Assembly (NCBI GenBank): GCA_022865625.1
Contig: JALHTB010000166.1
Coordinates: 22,120 to 86,119 of the forward strand
Source: Candidatus Bathyarchaeota archaeon
Lineage (GTDB): Archaea; Thermoproteota; Bathyarchaeia; 40CM-2-53-6; FEN-987
DNA: 64,000 bases
Reading direction: 5' to 3'
Positions within the stretch are counted from its first letter, which is position 1. The number at the start of each line of letters is the position of its first letter. A program made the translations under genes and the position numbers. This document shows, piece by piece, positions 1 to 10,190 of the stretch. Under the pieces are notes generated by a model. That model had not been told where the DNA came from. It worked only from the letters and a program-made list of their open reading frames with translations, and searched no databases.

Positions 1-488
1 CAGGTGATATCGCAATACCTCTCGATATCATAGATTTCACAAAGACCAGACCAGCAACTCTGCATGACAATGGTCCTGTAGTGCATGTGGATGTTACCGA
101 ACCCTATTGCCCAAGTCTAAGAGGAGTCCTCATTGAAACAGCCAAAGATCACGTAGAGAGAATTTGGACTGACTCAGTCATGGCATGTACTGAGGGGCCA
201 AGATTCGAGACTCCCGCGGAGATAAGAATGTTCAGACAGTTGGGATGTGACATAGTCGGAATGACCTCAGCACCTGAGGTCTTTCTCGCGAAAGAAGCTG
301 GATTGTGCTACGCCTCCATCTGCTTCGTATCCAACATGGCCGCTGGAATGCAGGCTAGAGTCAGTCATATGGAAGTGGAACAGGTTGCCTCCAGAATTGC
401 TTCGGTGATCAGGACAATTGTATCTCAGTCGATAGTGAAGATGAAGAATATGGAGTCATGTACCTGTAGAAGAAAGTGTGAAGGTTAG
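1..488 (+). CDS. MTA/MTI phosphorylase family protein, 5'-truncated by window edge
   Basis: The reading frame is open from base 3 and ends at 488, so about the last 161 residues are present. The fragment matches the C-terminal two thirds of the methylthioadenosine / purine nucleoside phosphorylase family: DFTKTRPATL, the substrate-binding EGPRFETPAEIRMF and MTSAPEVFLAKEA are visible. These enzymes cleave 5'-methylthioadenosine or methylthioinosine with phosphate in polyamine and methionine salvage. Where adenine-specific MTAPs have an Asp-rich purine pocket, this protein reads SNMAAG, which resembles the NWAAG of 6-oxopurine (methylthioinosine) enzymes. A preference for MTI or guanosine is therefore an inference. 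The next gene, uppS, starts 10 bp downstream. The Cys-rich tail (SCTCRRKCEG) is not typical of the family. Confidence 0.88.
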   Translation, partial: GDIAIPLDIIDFTKTRPATLHDNGPVVHVDVTEPYCPSLRGVLIETAKDHVERIWTDSVMACTEGPRFETPAEIRMFRQLGCDIVGMTSAPEVFLAKEAGLCYASICFVSNMAAGMQARVSHMEVEQVASRIASVIRTIVSQSIVKMKNMESCTCRRKCEG

Positions 489-497
489 GGCGCAGAA

Positions 498-1280
498 ATG
501 CTTCGCAATCTGTTGGAGACCACAGGAGTCTACAAGATCTATGAGGACTGGCTCTTCAACCAGGTGAAGAGTGGTGAGATGCCCGAGCATATTGGTGTAA
601 TCCTCGACGGAAACCGAAGATGGGCAGCAGAGCGTCTACTTCCAATGTGGAAGGGGCATAAGTCAGGCGCAGAGAAAGGTGTGGACCTTGTCGGATGGTG
701 TCTGGAGCTCGGCATACATACCCTGACAGCATACATTTTTTCGACCGAGAATTTTCAAAGAGCGCAAAGTGAAGTTGATCACATCTTCTCCATTGTGGAG
801 GAAGAGGCAAAAAGACTTGAAGGTGACAGTAGACTAAAGGAGAATGAGGTCAGGATCAAGGCTATCGGAAGAATCGAGCTTCTCCCAGAACGGATCCAAA
901 CGCTTCTTGCGAGAATAGAAGAACAAACAAAGAATTACAGCAGGCATTTCTTGAATATCGCCATTGCGTATGGCGGCCGGGCCGAGATAGTTGACGCGAC
1001 TAGAAAAATAGCCCAAGATGTGGACGCTGGTAAGATTTCACTTGACGAAATAGACGAAGATAGTTTCGGCAACTACTTGTACACAGCCCATCTCCCCAAT
1101 CCTTATCCAGATCTGATCATAAGAACATCCGGTGAAGAGAGACTCAGCAATTTCCTTCTTTGGCAATCTGCATATAGTGAGCTATTCTTTGTCGACGTCT
1201 ATTGGCCAGAGTTTCGAAAGATTGACTTGCTGCGCACCATTAGAACCTATCAGAAGAGAAAGCGGACGTATGGCACCTGA
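498..1280 (+). CDS. uppS: Cis-prenyltransferase (polyprenyl diphosphate synthase)
   Basis: A 260-residue protein of the usual family length. It adds isopentenyl units in cis to an allylic diphosphate to make the long polyprenyl carrier lipid used in surface glycosylation. The signature HIGVILDGNRRWA holds the catalytic Asp at about residue 37. STENFQR, GGRAEIVDA and the C-terminal RTSGEERLSNFLLWQSAYSE (diphosphate-binding arginines and the conserved NFLLWQ) are all present. An N-terminal extension of about 28 residues before the signature is common in archaeal members. The ATG at 498 follows the upstream phosphorylase by 10 bp, so the two may be co-transcribed. Archaeal homologues usually start from geranylgeranyl diphosphate; that specificity is inferred here. 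Confidence 0.95.
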   Translation: MLRNLLETTGVYKIYEDWLFNQVKSGEMPEHIGVILDGNRRWAAERLLPMWKGHKSGAEKGVDLVGWCLELGIHTLTAYIFSTENFQRAQSEVDHIFSIVEEEAKRLEGDSRLKENEVRIKAIGRIELLPERIQTLLARIEEQTKNYSRHFLNIAIAYGGRAEIVDATRKIAQDVDAGKISLDEIDEDSFGNYLYTAHLPNPYPDLIIRTSGEERLSNFLLWQSAYSELFFVDVYWPEFRKIDLLRTIRTYQKRKRTYGT

Positions 1281-1536
1281 ACTAAGAATGACTTCAGGTT
1301 GCGAATGACATGGGTATGGAGGTCGCTAGGGTCATCGTGCAGTGGATGTCAGAATAGCCTGACAATCGTAATCCATCAGTCTAACGATGACTGAGGTCAG
1401 GTCAGCCTTGATACTTGGGTTCAAAAGCCGCGAGCTTTCCTAACAGTTGAAAACCAATGAATATTGTTTCATTCGAACACGTAATAATGCGGCCAAAGAA
1501 CTTAGAGCGAACAGACCAGAATCAGAGAGGATTACT

Positions 1537-2682
1537 GTGCTGAGTGAGTATCGTGTCGAAACAAGATTTCTCTCTCTTCGAGACCTCCCTATGTCTGCGG
1601 TCATAATGTGCCTTCTGCTTCTGAGTCCTCTCCCTTCGGCTGCAGCAGATGGTCTAGCAGTCGAAACCACTCTTGCACTTGCCCTTGGAGAAAACAAGGT
1701 AACATCTCTTGCTCTGAAAGGGAACACACTCTATGTCGGCCTGAATACAGTTCCCGGAATCATAGTCAGAGTTGACATCGGATCGATGAGTACTGGTCCG
1801 TCTCTGAAGTTGTCTGAGGGAGAGGGCGCGATCTACTCTTTGGTCATCGTAAGTGGCTATTTGTATGCGGGGTTATACACATCACCTGGAAAGATTGTCA
1901 AAATTGATCCGGAGAGCTTCTCTCAAACTGAAACCCTGACTCTCCGAGATGGTGAGAACTGGGTCAGCTCCCTTGTAGCCTCAGATGGATTCCTCTATGC
2001 GAGTCTGAGGATGTGGCCCGGCAAGATAGTCAAAATCAATCTAGAAACGTTCACGCGAGTTGAGCTTCTTGAGCTAGCATCCGGAGAGAACAATATCTAC
2101 TCTATGGCGATCAAGGATGGATACTTGTATGCAAACATTGCGATGCGACCTGGAGGAGTGGCCAAGATCAAGCTTGAGACATTTCGAGAAGTTCAATCTT
2201 TGAGACTTCGACCTGGAGAGGACTATTGTCAACCAATCTTCATCTCGGGCAATCTTCTTTTCACGGGATTTTATTCAAAACCAGGAGGAGTCGCAAAGGT
2301 GGATCTAACCACATTTGAAGAAATAGGCTCGGCGACTCACTTTTCCGAAGGAGAAGACAAGGTTTGGAGTCTAATCGTACACGGAGACATTCTGTACGCG
2401 GGACTGGACACGCGGCCAGGAAAGATAATCAGATTGGACAGAAATCTGAGGAGATTGGACACACTAAGCTTCGCAGAAGTTGAAGGAGGAGTCTACGCGT
2501 TTGTTCCTTCTGGCGAGTCCCTGCTATGCGGTCTCTACAGCTCGCCGGGTAAGATCGTTCTAGTCCGAACACAAACCCCACAAGTGGAACCATCGTTCCT
2601 ATTGTTGATGCCTGTTCTCGTCTCTTTGGTCCTAGTCCTTGTGACCTTATTTGTTCTGAGAAAAGCCAGACTCAAAAGATAG
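1537..2682 (+). CDS. Secreted, C-terminally anchored seven-repeat beta-propeller protein
   Basis: The protein has seven tandem units of about 44 residues with the pattern GEN..V.SL....GYLYAGL...PGKIVKID, which fits a seven-bladed propeller. A hydrophobic signal-like stretch (MCLLLLSPLPSAAA) precedes the repeats. A single C-terminal membrane helix (FLLLMPVLVSLVLVLVTLFVL) followed by basic residues would leave the propeller outside the cell. No catalytic motif is seen, so a binding or scaffold role is likely. The start is uncertain: a GTG at 1537 gives positive residues before the signal, an ATG at 1591 gives a bare signal, and the frame stays open back to a TTG at 1447. It is the first of several surface protein genes in this block. 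Confidence 0.75.
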   Translation: MLSEYRVETRFLSLRDLPMSAVIMCLLLLSPLPSAAADGLAVETTLALALGENKVTSLALKGNTLYVGLNTVPGIIVRVDIGSMSTGPSLKLSEGEGAIYSLVIVSGYLYAGLYTSPGKIVKIDPESFSQTETLTLRDGENWVSSLVASDGFLYASLRMWPGKIVKINLETFTRVELLELASGENNIYSMAIKDGYLYANIAMRPGGVAKIKLETFREVQSLRLRPGEDYCQPIFISGNLLFTGFYSKPGGVAKVDLTTFEEIGSATHFSEGEDKVWSLIVHGDILYAGLDTRPGKIIRLDRNLRRLDTLSFAEVEGGVYAFVPSGESLLCGLYSSPGKIVLVRTQTPQVEPSFLLLMPVLVSLVLVLVTLFVLRKARLKR

Positions 2683-2888
2683 CGCGCCTCAGCATCGTGC
2701 GAGTCTCAATAGTCTTGCCATACAACACTATGAGGCCCGTACCAGGATGTGCATGTGGTACAATGGTCTGGTGAAACAGATTAGATTATGACAACTATGA
2801 TTGGGGTCTAATACGGGTTTTATGCGTACTTGCCTCAAAACATTATACGACCGGCATCTATTCAGAAGCATGATCTGTCGAGGAGCTC

Positions 2889-5030
2889 ATGTTGAAGTCA
2901 CGCGGAGGGGTCCTGTTTCTACTAGGATTCATTCTGACGATGATCACTTCAGCGCACTGTGAACTGATAGCTGCACATGGGCGGATCCCATTGGGCGAGA
3001 GACACGTGTCAGGAGTCCCGTCTTCTACAATCCCCCTTCCAATTGTCTCTCCTACTGGGCTCTCACCTCTTCTTGGTCCTCCTCTGGTGTCGACACTCGA
3101 ATTCTCAGTTGATGCCGAAACGAAAACTGGGGACTATGTCAAAGTGACGAATGCAGGTGGTGTCATTCTGCTTAAGGGCAAATCCGTCAAGGTTGTGCCA
3201 TGGAACACCGTATATGACACAAAGACAAGAACATGGGTAGTCTTTCTCGCCAATATCACATCTGACAGCTTCAAAATAATGTATCTATATCTACAGAATG
3301 GCACTGGTGCTTTCAATCTGTGGTACTATGATTACGATACTTCCTCATTCGATGGCTACGTGTTCTATGGCGTGGACTCGGTCAAGAACAAGACGAGTCT
3401 CATTCCTACCACAAGGGTTTCGAGACTGTCAATCGTGCCTGAAGCGAAGAGTTCAAGTGGCATATCTGCCTTCGGTCCTACACTTTTCATCGGTAGCCAA
3501 AAAGGGTTGTACCTGAATCGGACTGAGACCCTATCGTTGTATCCCCTTCTCTATCGAGAGTTTCCAAGCATAAGTGAACTTTGGTTGCTAATCGATGATC
3601 ACCAAGGACGGTACTACTACTCAATCTTCTATCTCTTTGAGTCAGATAGAGAACATGTGCTGCGAGCGCATACGCTGCGCTTGAACGATTTGTACTTGGC
3701 TTCGTTTGAGAACATCGCAGCTCAATGGATGCCCGGCTTATTTCCGTATTCCCTGAGCGTATTCTCTGAGCAGAGCAACATCACCACAAAGATCAATGGT
3801 TTTCCTTTCAAAACTGACGCATCCGGCAGGATCGAGATAAGGGTTCCCGGCGGGGACATTGAAGTCGAAGCTCAAAAGGAGGCCTCGACCGGTAGCGGCA
3901 TAAGACGGGTCTTTAGTGAATGGAAATGGCTCACGAAATCCAACCCGACCTTGGTCAGAATATACCAAAACATGGACCTCTATCCCGTATACAAAACACA
4001 ATTCTATGTATCTATCAGCTCCTCATTCGGATCACCCATTGGTGGCGGCTGGTACGATGAGGGCACAACTGCCAAGCTTTCAGTCGAGCCAATCATTGAC
4101 CTTTCGAATCGAACAAGACTTGTGTTCAACGGTTGGACGGGAAACAAGGACATCAACAGTCAACAGGGCGCGATCACTGTTGACCGGCCGATGACACTCC
4201 GCGCGAACTGGAGACGTCAATATGAACTCAAGGTTTCAACAAAGGGAGTCCCGCAGGGGGTGGCCATGAATCTCACGATAAATCAGAATCAAACAGCTGT
4301 AAATGTGCCCTTTACATGCCAACAATGGGCTGACGCAGACTCAGTCTTGAAGATCATAATCGACCCCATCCGTTTCACTTCTTCCAAAACCACATTCGTA
4401 TTCGTTATATGGCAAACAGAATCGGGAACAACAGTTTCGCTTCCTTACACTATGAACAGCCCAATACAAATCATAGCGAGATACGATAGAGAAGAACCAT
4501 TCTCAGGCAAGATAACTCTCCAAACTGACTCAACTGTTCTTCTTCTCAGGGACACCGTTACAATCAAAGGAACTACCAGTCCGGCGCAATATCCAACGAA
4601 TGTCACTCTTCTCTGGAGTCCAGACTCCATGCTGTGGAATCCCATTGCAACACTCGCAACAGATTCAGAGGGGAACTATGAATATGCTTGGAAAGTAGAA
4701 CCATTTGAAAGATTGCACCTCAAAGCTAGGTGGACGTATGACCCTGACTACGAACCCCTTGAAAGTCCCATTGTGGTTATCATGCGAATCGGTCCAACCG
4801 ACGGCCGAACACTGCAATGGCCTGTATTCTTGCGGAACCTCGTTGGTTTCCTTGAGAATGTTCTTCTTCACAATGAACCAGTAACAATCGTTCGTAATCT
4901 CGTGACCAAAGTCTACGATGTCCTTCGATGGACGATGACGAACACACTTATCGCTCCAATAGTTTCAGGCCTGTTGCTTCTCATCGTCCTGATGTGGAAA
5001 AGGACACGTAGATCAGCGGATTCCAATTGA
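2889..5030 (+). CDS. Large secreted protein with InlB-type repeat and C-terminal anchor
   Basis: A 713-residue protein with a clear signal peptide (VLFLLGFILTMITSAHC). Around residues 370-440 is a divergent InlB B-repeat (Flg_new_2-like) module, with GGGWYDEGTTAKLSVEP and FNGWTGN followed by LRANWRRQYELKV. It is followed by a second degenerate module and an Ig-like beta-sandwich at about 545-630 (VTIKGTTSPAQ...TLLWSPD). A membrane helix near residue 690 (IAPIVSGLLLLIVLMW) and the basic tail KRTRRS anchor it. The N-terminal 350 residues are not recognised; they are rich in aromatic residues and read as beta strands. The same repeat occurs in the proteins at 6204 and 30733. A role in adhesion or surface architecture is inferred. 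Confidence 0.8.
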   Translation: MLKSRGGVLFLLGFILTMITSAHCELIAAHGRIPLGERHVSGVPSSTIPLPIVSPTGLSPLLGPPLVSTLEFSVDAETKTGDYVKVTNAGGVILLKGKSVKVVPWNTVYDTKTRTWVVFLANITSDSFKIMYLYLQNGTGAFNLWYYDYDTSSFDGYVFYGVDSVKNKTSLIPTTRVSRLSIVPEAKSSSGISAFGPTLFIGSQKGLYLNRTETLSLYPLLYREFPSISELWLLIDDHQGRYYYSIFYLFESDREHVLRAHTLRLNDLYLASFENIAAQWMPGLFPYSLSVFSEQSNITTKINGFPFKTDASGRIEIRVPGGDIEVEAQKEASTGSGIRRVFSEWKWLTKSNPTLVRIYQNMDLYPVYKTQFYVSISSSFGSPIGGGWYDEGTTAKLSVEPIIDLSNRTRLVFNGWTGNKDINSQQGAITVDRPMTLRANWRRQYELKVSTKGVPQGVAMNLTINQNQTAVNVPFTCQQWADADSVLKIIIDPIRFTSSKTTFVFVIWQTESGTTVSLPYTMNSPIQIIARYDREEPFSGKITLQTDSTVLLLRDTVTIKGTTSPAQYPTNVTLLWSPDSMLWNPIATLATDSEGNYEYAWKVEPFERLHLKARWTYDPDYEPLESPIVVIMRIGPTDGRTLQWPVFLRNLVGFLENVLLHNEPVTIVRNLVTKVYDVLRWTMTNTLIAPIVSGLLLLIVLMWKRTRRSADSN

Positions 5031-5152
5031 ATTGAACACGGAGTCGGCTTTTGAAGCCATAGTAATTACACTTATGCCTAGGAAGACCGCTGTAATCACA
5101 TACAGAGCCATGCATCTGTTCTAGGGTTTCAACAGACTCAGGTGCATGCAGG

Positions 5153-5935
5153 ATGACTACGGAAAGGCACAGGTGTGAACCGTTGAGCGAACGCACGCCA
5201 GGCGAATCGACAATCGCAAGCTCTGACTCGACATCCTACGCATGCACGTCAGAAGAGAGAGCCCATGATGTTCTGCGTCTCTTGACGGGGTACGTGGTTC
5301 TTGAAGGGAGAATCATCTTAGATCTCGGATGTGGACCAAACCCTCTTTCAAACAGTTTTCAACAAATGTCGTCTCGTTTGGTAGGCCTCGACAAAGAGAG
5401 ACACTACATCGAGCAGGCCAAGAGAAATACGTCTCTGCAATTGATTTTGGCAGACGCAACATGTCTGCCATTTAGAGATGAGAGTTTCACGTTTGCCTTG
5501 TGCAACGACGTACTGGAACATGTGCATTATCATGTGAAGCTAATGAAAGAGCTTCTGAGGGTCTTAGCCCGAGGAGGTGCAGCGTATGTCCAGTGCGCCA
5601 ACAAATATCAGATCATAGAGCCTCATTTTCTGCTACCCTTTCTTTCCTGGATTCCCCGACCATTTGCAGATGCCTACGCGAGGATTGCTCGCAAGGGAAG
5701 AAGCTATGAGGGTTACTATCCGAGCACCAGGAAGGAACTACTTTCATTGACAAGCATGTATCGCATGGTGGATCTGACATACCGAAGGACGCTTCTCAAG
5801 ATTAGAGCCCTCAAGATTCAGTCGAAGTTGTTGCTTAGAGTTGTCTTGTCTTTGCGGAGAGTGCTGCCTGATGAGGCCATTGCCACGCTGGCGCAGAACT
5901 TTAGCATAATTTCAATCATAGTCTTCAAAGATTGA
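5153..5935 (+). CDS. Class I SAM-dependent methyltransferase
   Basis: A 260-residue protein with a Methyltransf_11-type Rossmann core. Motif I is ILDLGCGPN at about residue 60. The ribose-binding acidic residue follows in VGLDKERHYIEQAKR, then ADATCLPFRDESFTFALCNDVLEHV and LKELLRVLARGGAAY-like strands. The substrate is not identifiable. The C-terminal part (residues 165-260) is basic and contains hydrophobic segments, as in ubiquinone/polyketide-type and glycan-associated methyltransferases. It lies between two surface protein genes, so a role in modifying a surface glycan or lipid is possible but only inferred. The ATG at 5153 is the first plausible start. Confidence 0.82.
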   Translation: MTTERHRCEPLSERTPGESTIASSDSTSYACTSEERAHDVLRLLTGYVVLEGRIILDLGCGPNPLSNSFQQMSSRLVGLDKERHYIEQAKRNTSLQLILADATCLPFRDESFTFALCNDVLEHVHYHVKLMKELLRVLARGGAAYVQCANKYQIIEPHFLLPFLSWIPRPFADAYARIARKGRSYEGYYPSTRKELLSLTSMYRMVDLTYRRTLLKIRALKIQSKLLLRVVLSLRRVLPDEAIATLAQNFSIISIIVFKD

Positions 5936-6203
5936 TCGTGCAAGGGTCAACCGAACTATTTTGAAGGAGCTTCAACTCATGCACTTACAATTCCATTTCA
6001 TTATCCCGCTTTTAAAAGGTTGAAATACATTCCGCAAGCGAAGTCCGCCCCCATAATAACGCTTTCTGCCCAAAAAATGACCAACACGTGTGGATATCAG
6101 CTAGATCTCGTCGTCCGCTGTGCATGATATTGTGCTTTGAACTGCTTTATGTCGCAGAGCTCCAGCCTATGCAGCCAAGTCGTTACAGTATGGTGGAACT
6201 CTG

Positions 6204-9200
6204 GTGAGAATCCGGGTCAGGACTCTTAGCTTGCTCGTTCTTCTGAGCCTCACCTGTGTCGTGTCAAACCAAGCCACCGTGATTTGGTCACATACGGCCA
6301 TAGGCACGTCTTCTGTTGCCGCTAGCTTCTCGCCCCCATTGAACGAGTCGGTTCCAATACCGATCTCGCAAACGATCTCAATTGGATATGCACCTGCGGC
6401 TCCGGGTCCGCAATCAGTAGCTGTTCTATGCGTTGAGTTCACAAATCAAAACCACTCTAAGACTAAGAACGAAATCCAGGATATAGTCTTCAGCCGAGTC
6501 AACCAGTACTACCGTGACGTTTCGTACGGCAAGGTCTCTTTGACAGGAACTGTTTCTAAATGGTATCAGATGAACAAGACGGTGGGAGCCTACGCTCGGG
6601 ACAGTCCCATGAGCATCGACGACGCGGATAACTGCGGATATCCGGATACTTGGAAATTGATCCAAGAAGCGATTTACGCAGCGGATCCAGAAATAGACTT
6701 CAGCCAATATGCCCATCTTGTTATTCTTCACTCAGGCCTTGGCGAAGAAACTTCAGGCAACTCGAATGACATATGGTCATGCGCATATATGATGGGCATT
6801 TGGTTCAGAACACGCGATGGAGTCACATACTCCAAAGCCATGATTGTTCCAGAACTGGAGAGTCAAGGAGCGGAGACCGTGGGGGTGATAGCTCACGAGT
6901 TCGCTCATCTTCTAGGTCTCCCAGATCTCTACGATCCATATCGAAGAAATGACTATTGCGGCCGATGGGAGTTGATGGGAAAAGGGCTATGGAACGGAAA
7001 CCCAGCGAGTAGTAGCCCAGCTCATATGTTGGCCTGGGCGAAAATCAGACTTGGATGGATTTCGGAAAGTCAAATAGCGACTGTTCCGGGTGGAGTCATT
7101 CGCACCATTACGATCAATCCCTTAGAGTTGAACGGGACAATATTGGCCGTGAAGATCCCGATCACAGACAAGGCGTACTACCTGTTGGAACTGAGGCAGA
7201 GAATCGGATATGACATGGGTTTGCCAGACACCGGGTTGCTGGTTGCCTATATCGATGAAGCGATTGCAGGCCCGGGAGGAGTCAGAGTTGTCGACGCAAA
7301 CCCGCTAACAGCTACGCTAGATGATGCAACAATAAAACCAGGTCGCACCTTTGCCGACACAGGCAACACAATATTCGTTTCCGTGCTTGGAGTAAGTGAA
7401 CAGAACTACCGAGTCGTAGTTAATCGCGTCGGGGCGGTGCCTGATCTTGCGGCAGTGAAGGCCGAAATCGCACCCTACCCACCTCGTTCAGGCCGAATGC
7501 TCATGTTCACATTCCAAATAACAAACCAGGGCACAGTCATGACGTCCAACGTCACTGTCCATGTATATCTTGACACGGCCCTTCTCTACATGAACGTCTA
7601 CACGTTGGATGTTGGACAGAGTCAGTTCATTCAGCTCAGTTGGAACGCCACAATGGGCAGACATGTAGCAAGATGCGTCATAGACCAAGCTGGGCAGTTG
7701 AATGATATCAATCGACTCAACAACGAGATCACTCGCGAATTCCTGGTAGGATCCATCCTTTCGGTAAGACTTCCCTGGACAGGAGGGTCAATCCGGATAA
7801 ACGGCACATTGTACAATGCAAACGGAACGACGGTGGACGTGCCAGTTCTGATCGGGGCACAGACAATTGAGGTTCCTCCGGAACGATTTCTGCAGCTCGG
7901 AGTTCGGCAGACATTTCTACGATGGAACGACGGAAACGTCTCCAATCCAAGAGTCTATCGTACCACGGGCGACGTAACGCTTTCAGTCGAGTACAAGACC
8001 CAATATCGCCTCTCAATATCGTCCGGCAAGGGTGAAACCTCAGGAGATGGTTGGTACGACGAGAACAGCGGTGCCACAGCTAAGGCGACATCTCCCTCTC
8101 TTATGAATGATGGAAAATCCCGTCTTGTCTTTTCCTACTGGAGTGGGAACTACACCTCGAACTCTACGACAATCCAACTCACTATGAACCGTCCCTACAA
8201 TTTGACAGCCAATTGGATTGTCGAACATTACCTCACCATAGTGTCATCTGTAGGCACATTTGCTGAGCAGGGGTGGCACAAGGAAGGACGGACTGTTCAG
8301 ATAAGCGTGGTCTCTCCAGTCGATCAAGGCAATCATACTAGAAAAGTATTCATCGACTGGTCAGGAGACCTAACCTCAGGATCAACAGAGACCACAGTCA
8401 CTATGAGCAGTCCCCGAACCATCACTGCAAATTGGAGAACAGAATTTGAGCTCCGAGTATTGAGTGAGCGCGGCACACCATCTGGGCAAGGGTGGGTGCC
8501 TTCAGGTAAAACCGTAAGATTCTCCATTGAGTCAACCGTCAACGGAGGAGAAGGCGTTCGCTATGTCTTCATGAAATGGACCGGAGACTATGAAGGCACC
8601 TCTAACGAAGGTTCAACGGTGATGAACAGTCCCAAGACTATGAATGCGAATTGGAAGACACAATACCTAGTCAACTTCAGAGTTCTTGGTCTTCCTAACG
8701 GAACCGTCGTTTCCATAAAGATCAACCAAAAATCGTGGAATGGAAGCGCTCCGCTCGCCTTCTCAGAGTGGATAGATGCTGGTTCCAATATGACGCTTGA
8801 CGCTCCATTCAAGATCCAAGTGGGTCCGGGCTGGTATGTCTCAGAAGGATGGAAAACCCCGAATGGGCAACCTGTGGATTCACCGCAGGTAGTCAATGCG
8901 CCCGGAAACCTTGACCTAGCATACATAGAGAAACCCAGAGGATTGCTTCACATATTGGAAACTGCATATGGCTCAGACAATGCTGCCCAGCTATCATTCC
9001 TGGAAACCGCCAGAGAACGATATATCACAAGAACCTTCGCTGGGAGACATTGGTGCGACTCCTTCGATCGAATATGTGATTTTCTGTTTCCAGATCTGTC
9101 TACAGCAATGGCCGAAGGCCCAATCCTGAACGTGTCCCTCAAAGCCGTGTTGTATCCCATTTTGCAGATTCTGGGTCTATCTGCCTCGGTCTATTTTGCG

Positions 9201-9584
9201 ATCGGTCCTAGCTCCGAGATAGCCTTCTTTACAGCGGGGTTTGTTGCATCGACATTTGCCGGCGTTGTCTATCTATCCCCAGTGTTGACTCCATTGCTTG
9301 TTGTCTTAAGAAGGAAGAAACCGTCCATAGGAAAAGACTCACCAAAGTACATTGGAATACTTCTCTTCATCGGGACGGAGCTAATAGTCCTGGGCGAGGT
9401 GGCTCGAGCGCCGATAACCACTACAGCTGCATCATTTCTTTTCCTCACACTGTCCGCGTGCCTCTCCGGCATCACGATAGCTCTCGCAACACATCGGCTG
9501 GTCAAACAGATCCGAACATTGCGGGCTGGTAGGAGAAAGAGGCGTATTCCGAAATCCTTAATGGGTTTAGCTCCAAGTTTCTAG
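6204..9584 (+). CDS. M6-type secreted zinc metalloprotease with CARDB and InlB-type repeats
   Basis: An 1126-residue protein. The GTG at 6204 gives a good signal peptide (RTLSLLVLLSLTCVVS). The zinc site HEFAHLLGLPDLYD at about residue 230 matches the HExxHxxGxxD motif of M6 (immune inhibitor A-like) peptidases, and the preceding domain (VAVLCVEFTNQNHSKT) fits the family. A CARDB-like domain follows at about 410-520. Three InlB-type repeats lie at about 590-830, each ending in TANW or NANW, and then a fourth degenerate module. The last 200 residues contain about five membrane helices and end in a basic tail (AGRRKRR). It is much longer than a minimal M6 protease. It probably acts outside the cell as a protein-degrading or processing enzyme held at the membrane. 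Confidence 0.88.
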   Translation: MRIRVRTLSLLVLLSLTCVVSNQATVIWSHTAIGTSSVAASFSPPLNESVPIPISQTISIGYAPAAPGPQSVAVLCVEFTNQNHSKTKNEIQDIVFSRVNQYYRDVSYGKVSLTGTVSKWYQMNKTVGAYARDSPMSIDDADNCGYPDTWKLIQEAIYAADPEIDFSQYAHLVILHSGLGEETSGNSNDIWSCAYMMGIWFRTRDGVTYSKAMIVPELESQGAETVGVIAHEFAHLLGLPDLYDPYRRNDYCGRWELMGKGLWNGNPASSSPAHMLAWAKIRLGWISESQIATVPGGVIRTITINPLELNGTILAVKIPITDKAYYLLELRQRIGYDMGLPDTGLLVAYIDEAIAGPGGVRVVDANPLTATLDDATIKPGRTFADTGNTIFVSVLGVSEQNYRVVVNRVGAVPDLAAVKAEIAPYPPRSGRMLMFTFQITNQGTVMTSNVTVHVYLDTALLYMNVYTLDVGQSQFIQLSWNATMGRHVARCVIDQAGQLNDINRLNNEITREFLVGSILSVRLPWTGGSIRINGTLYNANGTTVDVPVLIGAQTIEVPPERFLQLGVRQTFLRWNDGNVSNPRVYRTTGDVTLSVEYKTQYRLSISSGKGETSGDGWYDENSGATAKATSPSLMNDGKSRLVFSYWSGNYTSNSTTIQLTMNRPYNLTANWIVEHYLTIVSSVGTFAEQGWHKEGRTVQISVVSPVDQGNHTRKVFIDWSGDLTSGSTETTVTMSSPRTITANWRTEFELRVLSERGTPSGQGWVPSGKTVRFSIESTVNGGEGVRYVFMKWTGDYEGTSNEGSTVMNSPKTMNANWKTQYLVNFRVLGLPNGTVVSIKINQKSWNGSAPLAFSEWIDAGSNMTLDAPFKIQVGPGWYVSEGWKTPNGQPVDSPQVVNAPGNLDLAYIEKPRGLLHILETAYGSDNAAQLSFLETARERYITRTFAGRHWCDSFDRICDFLFPDLSTAMAEGPILNVSLKAVLYPILQILGLSASVYFAIGPSSEIAFFTAGFVASTFAGVVYLSPVLTPLLVVLRRKKPSIGKDSPKYIGILLFIGTELIVLGEVARAPITTTAASFLFLTLSACLSGITIALATHRLVKQIRTLRAGRRKRRIPKSLMGLAPSF

Positions 9585-9601
9585 CGCAAAGAGGCGTGGT
9601 C

Positions 9602-10060
9602 ATGAAGAAGAGAACGCGGATCATGTTCACACTCCTGCTTACAGGGGCCGTATTCTTTTTTGTGAACTGTTTGCCTCGTGCAGAGGGAATAAGGCCCGGC
9701 GGAGGTATGTTGAGCGGTAAAGTCTATGGATACAACATGTATGACGAAGCGATTCCATTGATGTGGGCAAGGGTCTCGGCATACGAGAACGGCTCCCTCA
9801 TAGAATCGGTCACAACAGGAGCCAATGGCACCTACGCCATATTCTTGCCCTCAGGTCCCCTCAACGTGACAGTTCAGTACCCCGGCTTCAAGACTCAGGC
9901 CAGAATCGTGTCCATTTCCGAGGGTGGTGCAACACAGCTGAATTTCTACTTGGAGAGATCAGAGGTGCCGATACCTGAATTCGAGGCGTACTTTGTTCCG
10001 TTTGTCGCTGCATCACTGCTGGCCTTCACCACAGTGTTGACCAAGAGGAAGCGGCGCTAG
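9602..10060 (+). CDS. Small secreted carboxypeptidase-regulatory-like domain protein
   Basis: About 152 residues. The signal peptide (IMFTLLLTGAVFFFVNCLPRAEG) is followed by one carboxypeptidase-regulatory-like beta sandwich: MLSGKVYGYN, ARVSAYENGSL, GTYAIFLPSG, VTVQYPGF. The C-terminus has PIPEFEAYFVP, a hydrophobic helix and KRKRR, a layout like archaeal PEF-type sorting tails. Cleavage by an archaeosortase is only a possibility. It starts 17 bp after the M6 protease and is probably in the same transcript. The ATG at 9602 was preferred over a GTG at 9596. A paralogous domain is found in the protein at 29440. Confidence 0.8.
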   Translation: MKKRTRIMFTLLLTGAVFFFVNCLPRAEGIRPGGGMLSGKVYGYNMYDEAIPLMWARVSAYENGSLIESVTTGANGTYAIFLPSGPLNVTVQYPGFKTQARIVSISEGGATQLNFYLERSEVPIPEFEAYFVPFVAASLLAFTTVLTKRKRR

Positions 10061-10152
10061 AAAGCTCTCCTGCGTTCTTCTGTGACCCAAGCTCGGAACT
10101 GAAGCTGACCGTCTAGACTACTATCCGCCAACCTCTTCGATATCAAAGAACG

Positions 10153-10170
10153 TTTAAAAACTCTTTAAGA
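10153..10170 (+). promoter_or_regulatory. TATA-like promoter of the smc operon
   Basis: Two A/T-rich boxes lie here, tttaaaaa at 10153-10160 and ctttaaga at 10163-10170. The second is centred about 25 bp upstream of the TTG at 10191. That spacing would give a leaderless smc transcript and supports the TTG start, which lacks a Shine-Dalgarno motif. Confidence 0.5.
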
Positions 10171-10190
10171 CTTCGCGCCCGGTCCTACGG